Of a stretch of 64,000 nucleotides of DNA, positions 36,260 through 46,819 are shown in pieces. Made by a program: the position numbers and the translations under genes. The DNA comes from Tuctoria greenei (taxonomy: Eukaryota > Streptophyta > Magnoliopsida > Poales > Poaceae), in the NCBI GenBank assembly GCA_036927565.1, contig JAYESD010000008.1, positions 111,212,279-111,276,278 of the forward strand, written 5' to 3'. Under the pieces are notes generated by a model that was given only the letters and a program-made list of their open reading frames with translations, ran no database searches and was not told the origin of the DNA. Every line of letters starts with the position of its first letter. Within the stretch, counting starts at the first letter, position 1.

Positions 36260-36835
36260 ATTTCAATAGAGGTGAGGGGGTCTGTGGAGGGGGTGTGGGG
36301 TAGGGGGGGGGGGGGTGGGGGTCTGTGGAGTGGGAGGGGGTGGGGGGTCTGTTCTGGGGAGGGGGGTGGGGGGTCTTTGGAGGGGAGGGGGTGGGGGTCT
36401 ATGGAGGGGAGGGGGGCCGGGGAGGGGAGGGGGAGGTAGGGTGGCCGTCGGCCAGGGAGGGTAGGGGGGCGCTGGAGAGGGGAGGTGGAGGGGGAGGGGA
36501 AGGGGGAGGGGGCCGGGGAGGGGTGGGGGAGGGGGGTGGCGCTTGGCCGTGTAGGGGAGGTGGAGGGGGAGGGGGAGGGGGAGGGAGGACCGGACGGCGG
36601 CGATCGGGGAGGGAGGGCGGGGCGGCGCTAGCTAGGGGAGGGGGCGGGGGAGCCGGGCCGGCAGTCGGGGAGGGGAGGGGAGGGGATGATACCTGGCGGC
36701 GGCGTCGGACGGCGGCGGCGTGGTGGCGCGGCGGCGGGGAGCGGCAGCGTCGGGAGCGGCAGCGTCGGGCACGGGCGGCGGGGAGAAGAGAAAGCGGCGG
36801 GTAACGAAGAAAAGAGAAGGCGCGCGCGGGGTAGG
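36260..36835 (-). other. G-rich tract and probable noncoding leader exon of CACTA-1 transposase
   Basis: 36260-36690 is almost pure G with A/T/C interruptions (GGGGA/GGGGT runs), so the transposase strand is C-rich. 36693-36835 on the minus strand looks like a GC-rich leader exon ending CCGCCGCCAG/GTATC, a good 5' splice site at 36693/36692. CGGGAGCGGCAGCGT is duplicated in tandem near 36735-36765. Long frames here are low-complexity artefacts. Confidence 0.55.
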
Positions 36836-36837
36836 TT

Positions 36838-37142
36838 AAAATACGTAACTTACGTAGGCTAAATAATAAAGTTACGTCGGGCGATGTAACTTACGACGGC
36901 CATTCTATTAGCCGACGTAAGTTAAGGCTTATTTACGCCGGCCCACTTATTTACGTTGCCCTGTTGTCCAGGCCGACATAAGTGTTCATTTACTGCTGTC
37001 GGGCTAGTTACTTACGTCGGCTGCCAGCGTAGGTTAACGTACTTACGTCGGGTTTCTACAGCCGACGTAAGTTAATTTATTTACGTCGGCCAGCCGACGT
37101 ATATTAAGTTGGCCGACGTAAGTATCAGCGTTTCTTGTAGTG
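36838..37142. repeat. CACTA-1 right TIR and subterminal repeats
   Basis: The right-hand set of ACGTCGG/CCGACGT motifs, about a dozen copies, ending at GTAGTG. Same motif family as the left end. Confidence 0.85.
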
Positions 37143-37744
37143 AATAGCCAAACTTTAAAAAGAAATATCTCCTAGTAGAATTATCCAATGAAATGGTTCC
37201 ATACATGGTGGGAAATATCTGAGAGTCATCTAAATAGTTTCTGTTCATCACCACTGCAGAATCTCCCTAGAACTTAATTAAAATTTGTCCAAAACCTGTC
37301 AAAACTGTCCATAAACTGAAACAGTTTCTGGACTGTTCACTATTTGCACTATAACTCCCAGTACAATCATACAATGAAAGTGTACTCTCTATGGTTGGAA
37401 ACTTTAGGAAGTCCTCTCAAATTTCTCTGTTCAACTCTAGAGCAGAATCCCGCTCCAACCTATTCGAAATTTCAAATCTCCAAACTCTACCAAAGCTGGA
37501 CAGAAAACTGAAACAGTTCTGTACCTTAACCATTTTAACTATACATCGCTGTAGAAAAATAGAATGAAGGCATGTGATATATTCCTGAAATCCTGATGAG
37601 ATATGTACCAATGTTGTAATTTAATTTTTTGTCAAATTTGTAGGATCGAAGAGCACGTGAAAAGCTATCAGATGGGGGTGAATGGTAGATTAAAAAATCT
37701 TACGCAGCGGAAATAATTAAATCCTAACCCCTTCGGCAGAAAAA

Positions 37745-37786
37745 TAATATGTTAAAGAAATCATGTGTGAGACTAATCTAAACTTG
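37745..37786. other. Centre (loop) of the palindrome
   Basis: About 42 bases without a partner, lying between GGCAGAAAAA on the left and TTTTTTTGCCGAAGG on the right. The arms begin immediately on both sides. Confidence 0.85.
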
Positions 37787-39970
37787 TTTTTTTGCCGAAG
37801 GGGTTGGAATTTAATTGTTTCCGCTGCGTAAGATTTTTTAATCTACCACTCACCCCCCCCCCCTCTGGTAGCATTTCACGTGCTCTTCGATCCTACAAAT
37901 TTGACAAAAATTTAAATTACAATATTGGTACATATCTCATCAGGATTTCAGGAATATACCATATGCCTTCATTCGATTTTTCTACAGTGATCTATAGTTA
38001 AAATGGTAAAGGTACAGAACTGTTTCAGTTTTCTCTCCAGCTTTGGTAGAGTTTGGAGATTTGAAATTTTGAATAGGTTGCAGAGGGATTCTGCTCTAGA
38101 GTTGAACAGAGAAATTTGAGAGGACTTCCTAAACTTTCCAACCATATAGAATATACTTTCATTGTATGATTCTACTGGGACTTATAGTAAAAATAGTGAA
38201 CAGTCCAGAAACTGTTTCAGTTTATGGACAGTTTTGACAGGTTTTGGAAATTTCAAATTTTAATTAAGTTCTAGGGAGATTCTGCAGTGGTGATGAACAG
38301 AAACTATTTAGATGACTCTCAGATATTTCCTACCATGTATGGAACCATTTCATTGGATAATTCTACTAGGAGATATTCCTTTTCAAAGTTGGGCTATTGT
38401 TCCACCAGAATAACAGAGGAGAGACTGAAGGTAACAGTTTTGATTCAAACTTCATTTTCATCATTTTAAAGTGGAAATATGTATTTGAAGCTTAACATGC
38501 AGCTTGTCTTGTGAGCTACACCTTCAACATGGATTTTAACCGTCGATGTGCCGATGTAGCCCAAATGCAATGTCGGTACTACGTCCTCACCAAAGAAAAT
38601 TCTAAGCCGGTATTCCGGCATACGTCTCAACGGTGGCACTAATGACGTTCACTCGCAAACGTTTTTACTAGAGCTACGAATAACGCGGTTAGTGTACTTG
38701 CAACTACACACAAATTACTGATCAATCATATCGTGCCGTACGGCACAGCTCGCACGGGTGATCATTTTAGGCAGTCACAATAATATATATGAAAGTAAGA
38801 ACATCCGTCCCGTATCATTCCATACAGGCCGCCCCGAGCTAAGACACGTCTAGAGTTATATGACCAGGTTTTCTACCACCCGACAGGGTCCCACGTCTTT
38901 GCATAATGCTGCACCAGTAGGAGGCGCATCGGGTTATGTCCCACCCGACGGGGGCTCCCACTAATTTTGAAGCACGATGGAATACCGTGTCTCATATGTT
39001 CTCAGAAACATGGAGAGTTTCAGAGACTCATATTGACTTTCTGTGCTAAGCCACGGAAACAATGACATGCTACATCTCGCATGGTGAGCTTACAGCAATT
39101 GATCCACTTGTGGGGGCATACCTTACCTCTTACCTGACGTCGGAGCATCGTTACAGAATATAATAACACATAGGTTAGCTTGCCACCTTAAGTAACTAAT
39201 ACTATAATAGACCTTATGTGGGCATAATAATTAATCCTCACTCGACTACTTCGTAGTTTTCAAAAATAGGTGCTTTTCAAGCGTGCTATTCCCAATACAG
39301 CTCTGATAACAGACCGTGGGGACCGGGGTTCACACGTTCCAGGATACACATTGGGTGGTGCCGTGCGATGCGACACCCAACAGCACGCATGAAAAGCAAC
39401 ACCAAATAACCAACACAAATATTTTATTTGACAAGATTCTCTTTTACAATATAAGATACAACACAGCGGAATATACATACTCATACTCTCAACTAGCTAT
39501 GCACAAGAGAAGTCGTCCATGCCTGCGGACGCTTCTCACTAGCAACACGAAGCAGAGAGGCAGCGACAAGGTTTCCATGAGAGATACATCTCGACAAGCT
39601 CGAGGTCTCACGGACAGCCACAACATAAGCACAAGCTATAATACCTGCAAAAACCACAATACAGCAACCATGAGCATAAGGTTCAGCAAGACTTATCCGT
39701 CTCACCTAAAGCATGGAACTCTATATGCTAGAAACTTTAAAGACTGGAAAGCTGAATTTGCAGAAATGAACTCGCAGAAAGTAAATTCTTAGTGGTAAGT
39801 TTTAAAGTAGCATACGCGATCCATGGGCATATCATCATTGTGAATTCCACAATAATACAAGAAACACTTCATCCGTGATGATACTTGCTCAAGGTTGCAT
39901 AAGTCTTGTTCAAGTTAAATGTTTGGAAATTGTAAATTAAATTATGCTATCTCTATAGCAGCCAAGGTTG
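37787..39970 (-). repeat. Right arm of large palindrome
   Basis: The inverted copy of the left arm. It keeps the uninterrupted CACTA-1 target (ATT at 38396-38398, complement of AAT) and an inverted primer-site-like GCTCTGATAAC near 39300. It ends at CCAAGGTTG (39970), where similarity to the left arm stops at 26478. It has a 25-30 base insertion near 39435 not in the left arm. A further 16 unrelated bases lie between its end and CACTA-2. Confidence 0.9.
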
Positions 39971-39986
39971 CCTAGAGGGAAGGTGA

Positions 39987-40560
39987 CACTACTACAAAAA
40001 GCATTTTTACAGGCGCCTCAAATTTTCAAACACAGGCGGTCCTTAAAAATATGCGACTTTGATGACGAATGATATAATAACCGCTTGTGATGACAGAACA
40101 ACACAGTCGGATTTTAAAGAACAACCGTCTGGGTAAATACATGATCTTCACAGACGGTTCTTAATTAAGAACTGTCTGTAATGCAATGAACTTCACAGGC
40201 GGATTTTAAGAAACAACCGCGTGGGTAAATACATGATCTTCATAGGCGGTTCTTAATTAAGAACCGACTGTAATGCAATGAACTTCATAGGCAGATTTTA
40301 AAAAACAACCGCCTAGGTAAATACATGATCTTCGTAGGCGGTTTTTAATTAATAACCACCTGTAATGCAATGAACTTCATAGACGGTTCTTGGTTAACAA
40401 CGGCCTGAGAAGATCATGTATTTTCAGTGGCGGTCATTGTTTAAGAACCGTATGTAGTTGTTCAATAATCACAAGCGGTTTTCATTGAAATTACAGGGAT
40501 GTAGTCGTTCCAGTTATCACAACCGTATGTAGTCATTGCAGGGAAAATTGTATCAGGAAA
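39987..40560. repeat. CACTA-2 left TIR and subterminal hairpin repeats
   Basis: Repeated units of CAGGCGGTTCTTAATT facing AATTAAGAACCGCCTG-like partners. For example 40151-40178 forms an imperfect palindrome with one mismatch per arm. The core AGGCGGTT differs from the ACGTCGG core of CACTA-1, so the two elements belong to different families. Confidence 0.85.
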
Positions 40561-40745
40561 AAAACACAGATGAGCGGATACTAGTACAGTAATGCATTAT
40601 AGGAAATGCTCGATAACCAGTGAGACTGGCTTAATTGTGATAATACAGCATTAGAGGCTTTACAATTGTTCAAAGATAATTTCTTTACACACTGAACAAA
40701 AATCATGCTACATTCATTGTAGATCGACGATGAAGCTCCCATCGA

Positions 40746-41583
40746 TCAATCTAAATTGTACCGTCCTGCTTGCTCCCGAACACGTCTCTTATATTCCGCT
40801 GGATCCTAAAAATATTGATATTAAATAAATTAACAAGTGTTGAAGGAGGAATGAATAACCTACATTGGTCACTAAGTCAAAGTGTCATCTAACCTTGATA
40901 AGTAGATTATAGCAATCATTTTCAACATCAGGAACATTTGGCTGATGCAGCAAATGCTGAACTTCAAGTAGTATAGTTTTGATTGTAAAAGCACTGCACC
41001 ACCCCTACGAAATATAATTTAAGAAATATAAGAAACCAGATCAAATAAGTTCGACAAAAGTTATAAGTAATAATTACATGAACAAAATAGGTCTATCTTA
41101 CAGTCTCTTGATGAAGATCCCGATGCAGAGTTCTCCCGAACGATGGACATTTGGGTGGAAGAACCCAATTGGAAAGGCGCATCTTGGAGGCACCAAGGGA
41201 TAGTCCTCAGAGAAGGAGATTGTCAGGGGGTAGTAACCATCTTCCCATTCAGTCTGCAAAAGAAATTTATTAATAGGAGGACGATGGTTAAACTCATATT
41301 GTGCTTGTCCTTCATGACTTACCCCTTCTTTACCGGGGACGATGCACTGTCACTTCAATAAATCTCCCAATTCAAGCTTTGCAGAGAAACCCTACTTGGA
41401 GAAATTGAAAATACCAAAAACAAACAGATGGAAAAACAAACTACAGTTAAGTTCATCAGTCCATTACAGATACATATGTATATACAACCATGTGACCGGT
41501 GTGCCATATGTACATACATGGGGACGGTTCTTGCGCCACGCCAAGCGCTCCTCCTTCAATCGGCTACATGCCCGAGACATCAT
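40746..41583 (-). pseudogene. Captured SUMO-conjugating enzyme gene (SCE1/UBC9-like), five exons
   Basis: A copy of a SUMO E2 gene, whose normal product carries SUMO on a catalytic Cys and passes it to targets. Five minus-strand exons with GT-AG introns: 41583-41518 (ATG, MMSRACSRLKEERLAWRK), 41391-41323 (GFSAKLELGD, then VPGKEG), 41253-41102 (TEWEDGYYPLTISFSEDYPL, FHPNV, SGELC), 41004-40894 (GWCSAFTIKTILLEVQHLLH) and 40805-40746 (DPAEYKRRVREQAGRYNLD, stop). Together they make about 152 codons, near the usual 160. The HPN motif and the catalytic Cys (in SGELC) are present. Two lesions: TGA in exon 2 before the CIVPGKEG segment, where the family has Trp, and exon 3 is 152 bases instead of a multiple of three, with a one-base deletion just after the active site. 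Introns show a DNA-level capture. It lies between CACTA-2's left end and its transposase. Divergent from the main plant SCE1, so the donor may be a variant paralogue. Confidence 0.88.
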
Positions 41584-41719
41584 TATCTGAAAGACCAAAC
41601 TTTCAAACTTCCAAATTATTGAGTCCAAATGCATATGTACACAAATGCAAAAGGACACAATCCATATACCAACATTGTTCTAAGTTGATTTCAGAAGATA
41701 CAAATATATACAATATATA

Positions 41720-44700
41720 TCATCTCGCATTGCTATATACATTTTTTCCAGCATTGACATCTTCTCGCATATAGGGTTTCAAATTCTTTTTAATGCTTCT
41801 CTCTACGCGCTTGATGTTTTCTGGTTCGGTGAAAAGGTACATCTCTTCATACTGATTATATTCCTCTTCATTATCTCCCACATTCTCAACCCCAACAATA
41901 TTTTGCTTTCCAGAAACAACTACGTGCAACTTCTCAGTTTCTGGATCTTGAACATAAAAAACTTGTGCAACATTATCGGCAAGAACCCACAGGTCATCTT
42001 TGTAACCCACTTTATTCAAGTCTACCAGTGTCAGCCCATAATTGTCCACTTTCAAACCATCAGGATGTTTGACCCATTGGCACTTAAATACGGGCATTAC
42101 CATTCTTTCGCCATAATCGAGTTCCCATATTTCCTCTATGAACCCGAAGTATGTGGTCTTCTGCCCTTGTGAATCATAAGCCTCAATACGAACACCACTA
42201 TTTTGTGCAACACTCTTACCGTCTTTTTCTTTAGTGTAAAATGTGTAACCATTGATGTCATATGCTTGCCATGATGTTACCAAAGCAGATGGGCCAGAAA
42301 CTAACTTCTTCATTGTTGCCTCTTCTATAGTGTTTCCGTATGATATATTTTTGTCCATTAACCATTCAGTGAAACATCTTCTGTGCTCTTTCATGATCCA
42401 GTCCTCTGTGCGGTCTTGGTTTTTATCATGAAGCTCAATTTGGTGTTCCTCGATGTACGGTTCAGCTATTGCGAGCTGTTGTAGTACACCAAAATGTGCA
42501 CGGTGTACATTCTTGTAATCTTGAACAATAAAAGTTTTCTTACCCACTTTGCCTCTCCCACGTAGTCTACCCTCATGTACCGGTATAGGCACACCTATCG
42601 ATTTTCCATCTTTGATGTAATCAGCGCAACCCTCAATCACTTCTTCAGTGGTGTATCCTTCCATAATTGAACCCTCTGGGTGAGCACAGTTCCGCACATA
42701 ACCTTTTAATACTCCAAAATATCTCTCTAATGAAAACATATGATGTAAATATAGTGGCCCTAATGCTTTTATCTAATCAACAAGATTTATGATTAGGTGT
42801 ACTTGCATATCAAAAAAGGATGGTGGGAAACACATTTCAAGCTTGCACATTGTCTCGACGATGTATGTTTTCAGATAGTCTAAATCTTCACGTGCTATCA
42901 CCTTTTGCGATACTGCATTGAAGAAGTAACACAAATTTGTGATGACAACTTTTATATGCTCAGGTTTGATTACTCTTATTGCAATGGCAAGGAAAACTTT
43001 CATCATCATGTGACAGTCGTGAGAATTATAACCGAATAAAGACAAGTCCTTCATCAAGACTAGTTTGCGGATATTGGATGAAAAACTTGTGGGTACTTTG
43101 ATCCCACGCAAGCATTTGCAAATTGCTTTTTTTCTCTTCTAGCATCAAGTTGTAGCTGGCTGGGGGAAGGTAATGCTTCCCGTTGGCCTTTTCTACTGGA
43201 TGAAGCTCTGGTCTCAAATCAAGATTTACTAGGTCCATACGTGAATTTAATCTGTCCTTTATTTTCCTCGGCATGTCCAACAAGGTCCCAATGATGCTGT
43301 TCAGTACATTCTTTGTAATGTGCATCAAATCAATACTATGGCAAAATTCCAGATTCTTCCAATACAGAAGATACTTGAAAAAATTGATTGTTTCTTGAAA
43401 GCCATGTCAGTTGTATCATCCGAAGATGTACTTTTCTTTCTCTTAATTCCTTTACTATTTTTTCCCTTACCGAAAGCAATATGAATGTCCTTGACCATTT
43501 CAAACACAAGTGTTCCACTGTAAGGTTTCGGTGCAGTATCTTTTTCGATTTTGTTATCAAATTGTTCTTTCATCTTCCTATACTTGTGTGTATCTGTCAA
43601 GAACCATCGATGTCTCATGTACACCGTCTTTCTGGATGAAGTGAGGTATAGAAATCCAGTTCTATCCACGCACCTAACGCAACCTTTATTCCCTTTCATT
43701 TGTCCCGATAATGTAAACAATCCGGGATAATCATGCACGGTAACGAATATCATTGCTCTTAGCGTGAAATACTCCCGCTTGTACTCATCCCATGTACGTA
43801 CCCCTTCATTCAACAATTTCGCCATATCTTCCATTAAAGGTTCCAAGAACACATCAATTTCGATGCCGGGTTGTTTCGGACCTTGAATAAGAACAGATAA
43901 TAAGATATATATTTCCTTTTGTGACACAACCACGTCGGTAGGTTGTACATAGTTAAGTCCACGGGCCATGTGCTGTGTATGCTCCTTTTTTCACCAAACG
44001 GATTCATTCCATCTGTACCCAAGGCAAACCTCACATTTCTGATTTCCTTCGCAATTTATGGATACTAAAAATCAAAAATTTTCCACAGCGTTGCATCACC
44101 AGGGTGTCGTATATGTTTTTCATTCTTCTTGCGTTGCTCGGAATGCCAACGCATAAGTTCAGCCTCCCTAGGGTTTGAGAACAAACGCTTCAAGCGATCA
44201 ATTACCGGAAGGTACCACATCACCGATAAAGGAATTTTTCTCTTATTCTTCCCGTCTGCATCGCCAAAAGTATCGTCATCGTCACCTTCAGGACCAATAA
44301 TAAACTTCTTATTCTTCTGAGTCTTTTTCATGTTGGTAACATACTGGTGATTGTAGTCCTTCTTGTATCTACTGACACCACAAATGGGGCATCTAGTTGC
44401 AAGCTCATGCTCTTTGTGATACAGAATACAATGGTTCACACAAGCGTGTATTTTTGTCACACCTACTGCCATCGGGCAAAGAAGTTTCTTCGCTTTATAA
44501 GTGCTTCTGGGCAGTTTATTTGGATTTGGAAGAATTTCTACCAAAAGATTCAAAAGATCAGTGAAACTACAATCGGACCATCCGTGCGTAGCTTTCAACT
44601 TTAGTAGTTTTAAGACTGCACACAATGTAGTAAACTCTTTATCACAACCATTTGATTCATCATATAAAAGCTCTGTCGCCGCATTCTGCAATGTCTCCAT

Positions 44701-45200
44701 TTTACTTAAACCTTTGCTTGCTCCCATAGAAGTCAGTACATATGGTTCATTGTGATGCAACATCTCCTCACAATCGAACTCATCATCATCATCACCAGCT
44801 TCATTGTCACTACCATCATCGATATGAACATTATCATCATCTGAGCCTCTCTCATCATCTTTATCCACATCATGTGTATCTAACTCACCATGCTCTGTCC
44901 ATATTGTGTAGTTATTTTTGAAACCTCTTTTCACCAAATGAAATTGGATTACTATAGTATCCGTCCAAGCAAACTTATTTTCGCAGTCGATACATGGACA
45001 TAATATGTCATCTATCTTTTGCAACTTTGCATGTCTCTTGGATGCTTCAATAAAATTTGCAACATTATGAATGTACATAGTATCGATCCTTGGCATGTTA
45101 TACATCCACGCTCGACGTCCATGCTTCAATAATAGAATTTTTGTCAGATTTACAAAATTTGGCCACAAATATTCTCTAAAGGCTTCTATAAAATGAATTT
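41720..45200 (-). pseudogene. CACTA-2 tnp2-type transposase (TNPD-like)
   Basis: Catalytic CACTA transposase. On the minus strand: Transpos_assoc (RRAWMYNMPRIDTMYIHNV near 45120-45060, CPCIDCENKFAW near 45005), an acidic Asp-rich stretch (about 44890-44770), ATRCPICGVSRYKKD near 44400-44350, Transposase_21 (RNVRFALGTDGMNPFG near 44040-43990, VHDYPGLFTLSGQMKGNKGC near 43740-43680), DUF4218 (LSLFGYNSHDCHMMMKV near 43045-42995, MFSLERYFGVLKGYVRNC near 42739-42690) and DUF4216 (VMPVFKCQWVKHPDGLKVD near 42100-42045), ending at 41720. Stops near 44062-44053 and at 42775-42773, and frameshifts near 43330 and 43110, break the frame. The N-terminal 367 codons and C-terminal 339 codons are open, so decay is moderate. 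TATA-like promoter at 45775-45786. Confidence 0.85.
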
Positions 45201-45770
45201 ACAGAGACATAACAAGTATGATTATGGCGACTAATGTAGGAGATGGGCGACGTCTTGAGGCGGACGGAGTCAAAGGGGGAAACAGGCCCAGCAGCATGGG
45301 CTAGGTCTGGGTGGGATCTGGTCCGTTATATCGGGAAACAGGCCCAGATGCATCTTATATATATTACAATAGCAACTGTTAATTAAACATCATATTCATG
45401 TCACATAATAGGTACAAAAAGGAAACAATCCATATAGTCCATACATCAATATACCAAAACACAATCCATACAATCCTTACACATGCAAAAGGACAGAATC
45501 CATATACCAGAACACACAAAACTAACAGCTTATCAGCTAATGAAAATATACAAAGAAAAAGTAAGGAAACTACATTTACCTTGCAGAGGCGTCAGCACGG
45601 TGGGGAGGCATCAGCACGGTGGGCCGGCTGGGTGGAGAAGTGGTGGTGCGGGGTTGAGCGGCGGCGCGGCGGTATGGGCTGGGCGGCGGAGCGGCGGCGC
45701 GGCGCAGGGGAAATTCAACAGCCTTGCGGCGTCGATATAAATTCTCCAGGATTGCGTTCTAACTGCGGTG
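45201..45770 (-). other. Leader of CACTA-2 transposase
   Basis: Noncoding. A GC-rich leader exon on the minus strand (about 45750-45577) ends CTCTGCAAG/GTAAATG, a good donor site. The rest to 45200 is probably intron. A 29-base segment near 45484 (TGCAAAAGGACAGAATCCAT) recurs with small changes near 41644, just beyond the other end of the transposase. Confidence 0.5.
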
Positions 45771-45774
45771 AGGT

Positions 45775-45786
45775 CCTTATATAGAC
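45775..45786 (-). promoter_or_regulatory. TATA box of CACTA-2 transposase
   Basis: CCTTATATAGAC, which reads GTCTATATAAGG on the minus strand, about 25-35 bases upstream of the GC-rich leader exon. Confidence 0.6.
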
Positions 45787-46414
45787 GTCGGTTTTTCACA
45801 GACGGTTTTTAACTTTATCTCAGGCAGGTTTTACTTACCAACTGCCTGAAAAGATATTTAATCAAGAATATTAATTAAGAAGTAAATATCTTCACCGGCT
45901 GTTAGTACTTAATAACCGTCTGAGAAGATGATTATCTCAGGCGGGTGTTACATACCAACCGCCTGAGATAATGCCACCTGAACAAAATATTTTTAAAACT
46001 TGTATAGCTGACATTGTATTGTTTTGGTAAATATCAAATTAATTTCTACTCACATATTATTCACATTTGTGTATCTCATAAAAAAAAGTTCCTTCACTCA
46101 AAATTGTTGGTATGAACATACTTGTATAATTTATACATGTATGAATTTTTTAAATTTTTTAAAAAGCATTCCAACGTGTCAAACTTCAAATTATCCACCA
46201 TTCTAACTAAATGCTCATATACATATGAGCATTTAGAGCACATTCATTTGATTGAAATCCAGAAATTGTAACACCCCAGTATTCATTGACACGAATGAAC
46301 ACATATATATTACAAAAAACAAGAAATATGTACAAGAACATAATTGAAGCTAAACATGTACAAGAACTCCTAAAACTACAAAAAAAAATATGTACAAGAA
46401 CTCCTAAAACTACA

Positions 46415-46819
46415 CTACGGCCCCGCCTCATCCCTCCTCTCCGCCAACTTCTCAAACCACACCAAGCGGTCCTCCTCCGACTCGTCGTCGTCGTCGTCGT
46501 CGTAGTCGTCACCATGGTGGTGGTCGCCGTCATCATCGCCGTCATCGTAGGACAACTCGTCGTCATCATCTTCGTCGTCCTCCTCTTCCTCCTCCTCCTC
46601 CACCTCCTCCTCCTCCTCCTCCTCCTCCTCCTCCGGCAACGATGCAGCAGGAGAGTGGGTCGTCTGCTCCGGCTGAGCCGATTGCTCCAGCTGTACCGAT
46701 GGCTCCGGCTGCACCGGCGGTGGAACGCACTGGTCGTCATTCACCCTCTCGGGGGAGCTGCAGTGTATCCGCTTGCAGGGTGGCTGCCTCGGCGGGCTAG
46801 GAGGCGGAAGGTTGGCCAT
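46415..46819 (-). CDS. Proline/acidic ORF of CACTA-2, copy 1
   Basis: An uninterrupted 134-codon frame from ATG 46819-46817. The N-terminus MANLPPPSPPRQPPCKR is proline-rich. Gln/Pro-rich spacing follows, then a run of Glu and Asp (about residues 70-115), and it ends LVWFEKLAERRDEAGP. A TATA-like CCATATATAAGG lies on the same strand at about 46929-46918, about 100 bases upstream of the ATG. A related ORF starts at 53255 (MADLPPPSPPREPPCKK), so this is a duplicated unit of the element and not chance. I do not recognise a domain. The acidic tract could arise from repeat expansion (CTC/TCC run), and the function is unknown. Confidence 0.5.
   Translation of the reverse strand: MANLPPPSPPRQPPCKRIHCSSPERVNDDQCVPPPVQPEPSVQLEQSAQPEQTTHSPAASLPEEEEEEEEEEVEEEEEEEDDEDDDDELSYDDGDDDGDHHHGDDYDDDDDDESEEDRLVWFEKLAERRDEAGP

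Larger units (their letters stand above)
28034..37142 (-). mobile_element. CACTA-1 (En/Spm superfamily), 9109 bp, complete ends
   Basis: Left end CACTACATGAATATCG, right end (complement) CACTACAAGAAACGCTG. The target-site duplication AAT/AAT (28031-28033, 37143-37145) is confirmed by a single AAT at the matching point of the other palindrome arm. Subterminal regions carry many ACGTCGG/CCGACGT motifs. It encodes, on the minus strand, a tnp2-type transposase (34890-31440) followed by a Transposase_24-type gene (31232-28592). Frameshifts in both genes suggest it no longer makes its own transposase. Confidence 0.95.
26478..37744 (+). repeat. Left arm of large palindrome (interrupted by CACTA-1)
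   Basis: The arm consists of 26478-28033 plus 37143-37744, about 2.15 kb once CACTA-1 is removed. It covers the end of the Tekay-like LTR, the primer-site-like sequence and the leader. It is the inverted copy of 37787-39970. In one checked block (27361-27420 against 39011-39070) 56 of 60 bases agree and all four differences are transitions. There is no intact gene. Confidence 0.9.

Noticed and set aside
36325..36804. 159-codon Gly/Arg-rich open frame
   Set aside because: Produced by the GGGGA/GGGGT tract, which lacks stops in this frame. No start context or homologous domain, and the opposite strand carries the likely leader exon.
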